From a virus: a stretch of DNA of 28,736 bases. Positions within the stretch are counted from its first letter, which is position 1; every line of letters starts with the position of its first letter. This document shows, piece after piece, positions 26,101 through 28,736 of this stretch. Both the position numbers and the translations under genes were made by a program. The notes beneath the pieces were generated by a model. It was not told the DNA's origin, made no database searches, and saw only the letters and a list, made by a program, of their open reading frames with translations. The DNA lies in the IMG/VR virus record IMGVR_UViG_3300009002_000031, positions 1-28,736 of that record. The stretch is one strand, 5' to 3'.

Positions 26101-27858
26101 TTAGCCGAAGGCGATTTTGTTCAGTACAGTGTTTACGGTACTAATGTTAAGACTTATAGCGAAGTTATTATTGATAGAACATTTATTCCAGATGGTATAA
26201 CTAAAACTTATCAATTTGATGGCGAAATAATTCCAGTGCCGTTTAGTAAAGAACCAATCTCGCATAACATTCTTGTTAAAGTTGACAACACAATTCTAAA
26301 TCCAGGATACAGTGTTTCTTACACTACTACAGCATCAAGAGTTTATGACATCGAAGAATGGCAGTTTACTGGAGAGGATTTGGAAAGCGTAGACGTCCTA
26401 GTATTTGCCGATTATGTACAATTGTCATCAACGCTATATAGCTTTGATCCATTAAACGTAAGAGTAGAATTACTTACTCCAGATGTAGCCCCTGCAGGCA
26501 CACGACTAGACATCTATGTAATTAAGAACGCTGAATATTACTTTGTAGACACACAAATTGAATTCGACAGCGACACAATTTCAAACTACGCAGAGGTTGG
26601 TGGAGAATTAACATTAGAATCACTAGCTACAAGCACTATTTACACAGGAACAATTGTATCTGTAAATAGTAACATAGTTGTAATTCAAAGTATACGAGAA
26701 GATATCAGAGACGCATTTATTAATGGAGACCAGTTTGTTGCATCAGTTGACGATGCTGACAGCACCGTTCTAACTGTTGACGATGTAATCTATACATCAG
26801 GCGAAACACTAACATTTGCTGAAGCACCGGCAGCAGATTCAACAGTTGAAATATATCAATTTAGTAATCACGACGTTAATAATTTTGAACGATTTACTTA
26901 CAAAGTTGTTAACGAGGTTCCGTTGGATATCTCTCCAAGCGAGTCTACTACTAGAAACTTAATTTCGAGTGGATATATTCCGCTAAGAGGAACCATTACA
27001 AATGCAAACTATGCATGGGTGGCACTAAATGGAACCTTGTTGACTCCAAATGTTGATTATAGCCTGGCTATATCTCTTGACGCTGTGCAACTAACTAACG
27101 ATCCTGAAATTGGCGACGTAATTGACGTAATACAGTTTGGCGCTCAACCAGTAACTAAAAAGTTTGGTTATAGAATTTTCAAGGATATGTTGAATAGAAC
27201 TCATTACAAGAGACTTAACCAGGATAACAGTTATAAACTAGCATCTCCGCTAAATTACTATGATGTGAGAATTGTTTTGGAAGACACAAGCGGAATTTTC
27301 CAACCTGACAAAACAAGAAATATACCTGGAGTACTATTCATCGAAGGCGAAAGAATTGAGTACTTTGAAGTACAAGGCAACACAGTAAGACAGCTAAGAA
27401 GAGGTACTCTCGGAACAGGTGTTAGAGATACATACAACGAAGGCATAATAGCATACGGCCAAGGCCCAGAGGAAAATATTAATTATAACGACACAACATT
27501 GACTCAGATAATTATGTCTGATGGAAGTATTGATTATGAACTTAATTTTACACCATCTAGCATTAACGAAATTGATGTGTTTGTTGGCGGTCGCAGACTT
27601 AGAAAGGTTGCAGTTGAAAGATTTAATCCATCAATTGCTCAAGATAGCCCAGCCGGCGACGAAACTTTAGCCCCAGAATATATTCTAGACGGAAATATGA
27701 TTATTTTGGATTCGTCCCTGCAACCTGCACCAGAAACACAGGTTCGCGTACTAAGAAAAATTGGTAAAGTGTGGAATGAATCAGGAAAATCTTTGGCTAG
27801 ATCGAAAAATGCAATAGGCAATTTCTTGCGAGAAGCAACAATAGAGTTACCTAAATAA
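14146..27858 (+). CDS. giant 4570-residue multidomain virion protein in the gene 7 (baseplate wedge) position
   Basis: One unbroken ORF of 13.7 kb, with ATG overlapping the gp6 stop and TGGAGG at 14128-14133. T4 gene 7 (1032 residues) also follows gene 6, so by position it is the wedge arm or an extension of it. Visible parts: conserved N-terminus 1-165 (FLPKFFRTETNKKFINSTID, EFYAWDPHIDWDKFVNF); cupredoxin-like domain about 170-290; 'DGMRILF' modules about 305-360 and 480-535; carbohydrate-binding-like modules at about 1450-1489, 1708-1747, 2207-2254 and 2358-2394; FG-GAP-like propeller about 2119-2678; a WWDLST / PGSSVDVYEW block about 2770-2815; Gly/Tyr-rich modules at 3078-3138 and 3442-3501; tail-fibre-like repeats from about 3546 to 4150; C-terminal GERIEYFEVQGN and LRRGTLGTG about 4400-4425. 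The N-terminus and these blocks recall very large structural proteins of T4-like marine phages. Wedge part, host contact, or both are inferred roles. Confidence 0.88.
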   Translation: MAYDKDQEDFSLPDGNNSDRSASNFLPKFFRTETNKKFINSTIDQMINPGVVEKIDAFAGRRYAKATTAIDNFLPDFTSDRENYQFEPVTVYKDELDNVEFLKNYNDYISQLKNFKGSVNNHSSVNSQEFYAWDPHIDWDKFVNFREYYWLPTGPSPISVTGQAQEVVSTYTVTLSDEGDNFAYVFTPNGFTRNPLLKLYRGQTYRFEIDTPGHPWAIAVLRNFVDNDLTDGTDFENVSVLYKDGVTSDTDYVESGTVEFTVPINSPDKLYYISENNINTSGVFAIFDIEANTEIDIDNEIVGKKTYKTSNGVELSNGMKLFFQGTVTPEKYATGFWYVEGVGSRIQLVSEKDLEVPSIFTSNFEIPFDDAEIGFDEFPFETATSYPGTKDYIVINRASPDRNPWTRYNRWFHRDILEECLACNNLPINIDEEARAKRPIIEFEAGLTLYQHGAKAKQNVDIVDTFTADVFSTIEGSLGYNVDGVDLIDGMRILFTADRDVLVNGKIYEVNFILHNGRRQISLIETDDTNPALGEVVLSLGGLGFAGKMFYYDGEQWNQSQDKTSVNQAPLFSLYSKDGNEFDDTLIYPATSFKGNKLFSYRIGTGSNDIELGFPLSYKNIANVGDIVFDFNLLQGNFVYQVALHKSQTIGTDVGYLKKYDVNGEEFTYVNAWKKAAKDSEQPVIRQYDTQSQLNNFAIDVFNKSFNLSDLRVKVSVNSERKSEGTDYTIIDNGAGTAIVKFTNDVSVGDVVLLKCFSSADKNDNGFYEIPINLERNPLNENITDFTLGQVNDHLDSIIDDAPNFRGTYPGKSNLRDIGPVTKYGKRFVQHSGPVNLALYHITDKNANLVKSLQFARKEYAKFKRKFINESTTTGFQGSIKEHVDLLLSRIVKDKISSMPFYFSDMIGIGAFRKTVNNIEFAGPAYFGISQGFDLETLSQKAISVYQNGIQLLHERDYVFADGFVYVTINLQDGDVVEIYEYETSNGSYIPPTPTKLGLFPKYEPAVYTDNTYVESQLVIRGHDGSQMIAFGDYRDDLLIELETRIYNNIKTNNNRAIIDIDEFVGGYSRETGFSKDEIDNVILSDFAQWLEISGSPDYSAHDFWDQSNSFTYNYSSTTDRYGNSLPGFWRAIYEKYYDTDSPHTSPWEMVGFTIKPTWWEEVYGPAPYTSNNRILWNDIQEGIIREPNKSVIRKPQYKRPDLLKFLPVDEFGRLLSPLQSGIAQNFSVSNSKGSFVFGDHSPTETAWRRSSEYAFSLITAWVVLQPTKIIGLGFDTSRIIRDITGNIIYKDTGKAISLDSLVIPTVEVGTTPLVLTSGLVNYVANYMVTKTIARYNDYKTILANLDNQLAIKLGGYADKTKLKLVLDSRSPLNKTSVFVPEENYQINFTVSSAIDIVVFSGIIIEKTELGYIISGYDKENPVFSFNRPIVQQSDPAITVGGISESFVTWNERQEYNSGTVVEYQNRYYRTRISHTSGTSFDSGKFVVLPSLPIVGGITANLRKSFEKEISRIPYGTQLSSVQEVVDFMSGYENYLVEQGFRFDFYNNDTEALEDMRLCIQEFMFWVTQNWDDGTVLTVSPVANKVLFERKYFVVDDIYDSFYDYNLLTGDGNRINRDFSNIFRDNANEFGVKPVNSDEGIFLVKLPLVQKEHVILVDNNTVFNDTIFDKKTGYRQERIKVVGYRTDDWTGGLNAPGFIYDTAKVTLWKEWTDYAIGDVVKYKEFYYSSNQKHTSTDFFDANYWNILPKRPESELLPNWDYRVNQFTDFYSLDTDNFDSEQQRLGQHLIGYQKREYLANIIPDSVSQYKFYQGFIQDKGTLNSLTKLFDALSSANKDSLEFFEEWAIRLGQYGSVNNLQEVEFNLNEGKYRLEPQLIELVDNLSSTRTDLVYEFAPYQTYIKPDDYDHQNLFTENVNSEMYVKDSGYVRDKDVSFLAISDEQLLQLSIDDILIGEFVWIKDQQQSWTVSRYVNTEYEIVNIEPAIPDDEFLPYDPGNRVGFVITLDKFSDFEKDEVIGIKSGIPDINGFFKVTYASLDKIVILTDSPVNVQEFTDSSTLAVTRFVRRRFDDADDLNSNITDIKVDLNDRIWLDDTGESRWGVYENENIYSLLEEIPNPTGDGDGFATSFDAIDNNSIIIMGAPERDLDPVVRIYRRFAENSVLTLLQAITATDSVDSNSLFGFDVSISSNGEFIAVGAPHASNAKTFYDGDLVPGERYEAGYIVKDRNTFWRALVSVNPAPAVISPTDTNWEQVNILEASSDSGGIESGLTRQGVVFLYEKAVNSTYTLKHIITSPDPTDNERFGYKVELRRDALGRTRLFVGAPGEENISKGRIYFFDNLSGEFSWTADSSYRGIYNVSFDYYAGEIVYTAGEFKKAIVNAPGAIDSIDWETLVTTDYPEHTGFIPRPNSPVLSDSENGVYADATNIGDKFTVNRLGDVLAVAAIEDDIEKIIIYRFVSDRFGFSQKIDTDDSLETFGYVIALNEQGNKLAVAAPRNDDEGIDSGVVYIYDQNDNTQYEIGQTLRSPFDEKNEAFGTGVSFYGNKVAISGKNTDTRIFTTFDNYFTLDTNFVSSYVFDQNTTRSEVSTTYDGGTTRFMTKRADTGRIALFQQIGNAFIFAEDINYNRDTKFNSLSNFKLIDNHIYIGLPKLNPALTNDDLVGNYVDNDSTVGMFVDMRAERNANSWTLITQEDGKIDISKISRCFLYSKDLNDIIAELDIVDPRQGKIAGPAEQELDYKTFYDPAVYSINTAGVQGVVVDSESNWTDKQVGQLWWDLSTVSWYNPYQGESQYRANNWNRITPGSSVDVYEWISTDLLPSDWNRLADTNEGFAKNISGTTLYGNSVYSSKRVYDNISRTFSTKYFYWVKNKRIVPQLRTRRLSAFDVAEIIRDPANSGYRFVAPLDTNKFAIYNSRSFVEGTNTILHFSFAKDPTLQTNLHREYQLVTEGLDTSIINVEVQSKWVDSLVGYDQNNNNVPDPELPVKQKYGILNFPRQSMFINRLEAVKQVVERVNDVLVNTQVVDGKDFTSLLLKDEPPLTVEGKYDSVIDSVAQLRFVGVAKVEQAILEPVIENTRIVGVNIINSGRGYSVAPTVKISDNKGASAVIQTTINNLGQVTSVNIKNGGKNYTSNTKLTVRKFSVLVNSDEEIGGRWAIYTWDKTSQEWSRSDNQAFDTTRYWDYADWYAEGYSSQTAINRILAQTFELASIDAEIGDIIKVESVGSGGWLLLRKVDDQFTQDFTVNFETIGRQDGTIQLSTRLYDYASTTSGFDSNIYDSAFYDREPVVELRNILTSLRDDLFIGDLAVEWNKLFFASMRYAFSEQADIDWAFKTSFVRAKHNLGELTQKVTFQNDNLENYEDYVNEVKPYKTKVREYISSYEKLEPTETLTTDFDLPPSYDAVTRSILTNIATQNGDALFGVGGLYFEEPFNQWTNNNGYEIVRIDIADAGQGYLETPTIEIEGNKGTVATAFVSRGTVRSIEIENTGSTYYTAPTINIVGAVDQFGRPAKAVAILGNGKVRGMHMTIKFDRVSGSYLFTELDKTETFVGTSAREKFELQWPMSVNTSNYTIIVNGIEQLESSFDVGNDLDTSKGYDRFTGFIDFAEAPGEDAVIEIQYKKEVSLLQAADRINFFYNPTTGMLGKDLSQLMDGVEYSGVQIDSFDFGNEQGWDVAGWASLPWDTFDDAQDEVFVLDGSTVIFELSQPLEDGAEYNFYRNGIRLDDPVYDGSTPTQNPNAIMQTIVGDGVTTTITISEEITTEIGDLIVIRKSTSDGASSAINFDTQLEGGNLAYSTATGIDAGEINIDGDGFVTPTTSKGPEELVPGEIVDTLDIRVYHRPSEGIGVIATANYRLDGVTTEFPLPGMPQSNEGIIVKINNVILGNDSYSIDFENELLLYNDNNTNTGASLAITTIGTNGADLIDTNTFVSDGSTITFVTSATWTDELSALVLVNGEVAREGYTLLQSDATDGFVDRLKIVFAQGLLAEGDFVQYSVYGTNVKTYSEVIIDRTFIPDGITKTYQFDGEIIPVPFSKEPISHNILVKVDNTILNPGYSVSYTTTASRVYDIEEWQFTGEDLESVDVLVFADYVQLSSTLYSFDPLNVRVELLTPDVAPAGTRLDIYVIKNAEYYFVDTQIEFDSDTISNYAEVGGELTLESLATSTIYTGTIVSVNSNIVVIQSIREDIRDAFINGDQFVASVDDADSTVLTVDDVIYTSGETLTFAEAPAADSTVEIYQFSNHDVNNFERFTYKVVNEVPLDISPSESTTRNLISSGYIPLRGTITNANYAWVALNGTLLTPNVDYSLAISLDAVQLTNDPEIGDVIDVIQFGAQPVTKKFGYRIFKDMLNRTHYKRLNQDNSYKLASPLNYYDVRIVLEDTSGIFQPDKTRNIPGVLFIEGERIEYFEVQGNTVRQLRRGTLGTGVRDTYNEGIIAYGQGPEENINYNDTTLTQIIMSDGSIDYELNFTPSSINEIDVFVGGRRLRKVAVERFNPSIAQDSPAGDETLAPEYILDGNMIILDSSLQPAPETQVRVLRKIGKVWNESGKSLARSKNAIGNFLREATIELPK
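14653..15015 (+). other. cupredoxin-like domain without copper ligands (inside the giant protein)
   Basis: Residues about 170-290 follow the plastocyanin-like pattern: RGQTYRFEID, then GHPWAIAV, a VLYKDGVTSD turn, TVEFTVP and PDKLYYISENNINTSG. In copper-binding relatives the last block reads YYxCxxHxxMxG. Here the positions are S274, N277 and T280; only H214 of the GHP remains. The fold is inferred from spacing; it probably serves as a beta-sandwich module and not in electron transfer. Confidence 0.55.
20500..22180 (+). other. FG-GAP-like beta-propeller with inserted modules (inside the giant protein)
   Basis: Residues about 2119-2678 repeat an FG-GAP-like unit: IIIMGAPERD, FGFDVSISSNGEFIAVGAPH, FGYKVELRRD with LFVGAPGEE, LAVAAIEDD, FGYVIALNEQGNKLAVAAPR with SGVVYIYDQ, FGTGVSFYGNKVAISGKN, and weaker copies to about residue 2678. 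Six or seven blades fit an integrin-alpha-type propeller, a fold used for ligand contact. Two short 'Y..G.IV' modules (2207-2254, 2358-2394) interrupt blades. Confidence 0.65.
23377..23559 (+). repeat. Gly/Tyr-rich beta module, copy 1 (inside the giant protein)
   Basis: Residues 3078-3138 read as two half-units: IINSGRGYSVAPTVKIS, then a variable strand, then VNIKNGGKNYTSNTKLTV. The pattern (I..GGxGYtsaPtV.I) is a small repeat found in many phage tail proteins. A second, diverged copy lies 1.1 kb downstream. Confidence 0.6.
24469..24648 (+). repeat. Gly/Tyr-rich beta module, copy 2 (inside the giant protein)
   Basis: Residues 3442-3501 repeat the arrangement of copy 1: DIADAGQGYLETPTIEIEG, then IEIENTGSTYYTAPTINIVG. 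Similarity to copy 1 is at the protein level; the DNA has diverged, so this is an old duplication. Confidence 0.58.
24781..26560 (+). repeat. array of diverged tail-fibre-like repeats (inside the giant protein)
   Basis: Residues about 3546-4138 hold a degenerate repeat of the form 'F..DGst..F.l.......v.VNG......Y': VFVLDGSTVIFELSQP; TIVGDGVTTTITIS; YRLDGVTTEFPLPG with VKINNVILGNDSYSI; TFVSDGSTITFVTSA with VLVNGEVAREGYTLL; TFIPDGITKTYQFDG with VKVDNTILNPGYSVSY. Such units are common in phage fibre and wedge proteins. Copies are diverged beyond easy DNA alignment. Confidence 0.6.
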
Positions 27859-27861
27859 ATA
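27854..27861 (+). promoter_or_regulatory. late-type promoter octamer AATAAATA overlapping the giant gene's stop
   Basis: AATAAATA differs from the T4 late consensus TATAAATA only at the first base and includes the TAA stop (27856-27858) of the giant gene. It stands 17 bases before the ATG at 27879, with AGGTGG (27868-27873) as ribosome site. It would allow the following gene to be expressed independently of the 13.7-kb message. Confidence 0.62.
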
Positions 27862-27878
27862 CAGTATAGGTGGTAGGA

Positions 27879-28490
27879 ATGACAGATTTAAAAGATTACA
27901 GTGGTTTACATGTAGAAGGTCATATTAAAATATTTGATCCTTCTTCGGGAGAAACTTTTATTAACAAGCGTAATGCTATTCATTATGAAAACATGAGTTT
28001 ATCATTAGCAGAAAGCTTGGCCAATTCTGGTCAAGGATTTGTATATGAATTAAGCTTCGGCAACGGCGGCACGAGTGTAGATCCAACAGGCATCATTACA
28101 TATTTGACTCCGAATACAGTTGGCACAAATGCTAGCTTGTACAACGAAACTTATTCAAAAGTTATTGACGATAGAAGTGTTAACAACTTAGATCCTACTA
28201 GAAATAAAACTGAAATTAGACATGTTTCAGGAACCAATTATACTGATATTTTAGTTAGTTGTTTGTTAGACTACGGCGAGCCTAACGGCCAAGACGCATT
28301 TGATACAGCAACAAACACAGATCAAATTTATGTTTTTGATGAATTAGGACTACGAGGGTTTAGTTCAACAGGCACAGGAAGGCTTTTAACTCATGTTATT
28401 TTCCATCCTGTACAGAAAAGTTTGAACAGACTAATTCAAATTGACTATACTGTTAGAGTACAAAGCCTTAGCGGGTTGAGCGAGGGATAA
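27879..28490 (+). CDS. virion-type protein of unknown role
   Basis: A 203-residue protein. ATG at 27879 is preferred over the in-frame GTG at 27870, because AGGTGG (27868-27873) is five bases before the ATG and overlaps the GTG. Conserved-looking blocks are HIKIFDPSSGETFINKRNAI, YELSFGNGGTSVDPTGIITY, DILVSCLLDYGEPNGQDAF and LLTHVIFHPVQKSLNR. I recall this combination from proteins of similar size in T4-like marine phages, found among structural genes and usually without assigned function. In T4 the position corresponds to gene 8, but no similarity to gp8 is evident. No signal peptide or membrane segment is seen. It has its own late-type octamer. Confidence 0.8.
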   Translation: MTDLKDYSGLHVEGHIKIFDPSSGETFINKRNAIHYENMSLSLAESLANSGQGFVYELSFGNGGTSVDPTGIITYLTPNTVGTNASLYNETYSKVIDDRSVNNLDPTRNKTEIRHVSGTNYTDILVSCLLDYGEPNGQDAFDTATNTDQIYVFDELGLRGFSSTGTGRLLTHVIFHPVQKSLNRLIQIDYTVRVQSLSGLSEG

Positions 28491-28492
28491 TA

Positions 28493-28736
28493 ATGAGCAC
28501 ACAGATAAATTTTACAGATTTTGTTAACAAAGGCTCAATAACTGTTGATGACGATTCGAATAACAACGAAACTAGTTTAACGCTTGTTGGTCGAAACGTT
28601 ACAAGTTATGGTAAACCAGTTAATGAAAACTTTTTAAATCTGTTAGAAAATTTTGCAGACAATACCTCACCGGAGAATCCTATCGAAGGACAGCTTTGGT
28701 ATGACAACACTGACAATGCTACACAGTTAAAATTGT
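28493..28736 (+). CDS. N-terminus of a tail-fibre or wedge-type structural protein, cut by window end
   Basis: An open frame from ATG at 28493 (two bases after the previous stop, CGAGGG upstream) runs to the window edge, giving 81 codons. It begins MSTQINFTDFVNKGSITVDD and continues with SLTLVGRNVTSYGKPVNENF, LLENFADNTSPENP and GQLWYDNT. The 'L.G.n...YG..inEN...LLENFA...P..pi.GQLWYD' pattern is familiar from fibre-like structural proteins of marine T4-like phages, which often contain repeated units later on. The remainder lies outside the window. Confidence 0.75.
   Translation, partial: MSTQINFTDFVNKGSITVDDDSNNNETSLTLVGRNVTSYGKPVNENFLNLLENFADNTSPENPIEGQLWYDNTDNATQLKL

Noticed and set aside
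27870-27878. GTG at 27870 as start of the 203-residue protein
   Set aside because: The AGGTGG ribosome site overlaps this GTG; it is correctly spaced for the ATG at 27879.

Overview
This window is part of the genome of a tailed, T4-like myovirus, most likely marine. The base composition is AT-rich. The proteins resemble those of cyanophage and SAR11-phage relatives of T4 more than T4 itself. No tRNA, CRISPR array, integrase, insertion sequence or host-type metabolic gene was seen. The host cannot be decided from these bases. Gene names are by analogy with T4.

Left arm (1-1741, minus strand): two replication/transcription genes. The late sigma factor gp55 (911-1741) is followed in the same direction by the Mre11-like recombination nuclease subunit gp47 (1-855, cut by the window edge, TTG start). 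Each has a near-consensus sigma-70 promoter in front. Between gp55 and the rightward genes (1742-1817) the early promoter of gp55 lies directly against a late-type octamer that faces the structural genes.

Baseplate hub and spike (1818-10200, plus strand, tightly packed with short overlaps): a tail-tube-end protein of gp48/gp54 type, a short gp53 wedge protein, a large hub protein with a gp27/gpD-like C-terminal domain, and a gp5-like spike of 1188 residues. The spike carries a phage-tail-lysozyme domain and a second, M15-peptidase-like domain. Next comes a CHAP-like protein whose expected catalytic cysteine is alanine.

Baseplate wedge (10216-27858): gp25, then gp6 at 1144 residues (T4: 660), then a single 4570-residue ORF in the gene 7 position that takes up almost half the window. 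That giant protein is a mosaic of a conserved N-terminus, a cupredoxin-like domain without its copper ligands, short carbohydrate-binding-like modules, an FG-GAP-type propeller, Gly/Tyr-rich modules and a tail-fibre-like repeat array. After it come a 203-residue virion-type protein and the start of another (28493 to window end).

The genes make one assembly: hub, spike with cell-wall enzymes, wedge and a probable surface-contacting giant component. Late-type octamers before the gp48/54-like gene, gp6 and the 203-residue gene suggest the block is read by gp55-programmed RNA polymerase. All gene-free stretches are under 80 bases.
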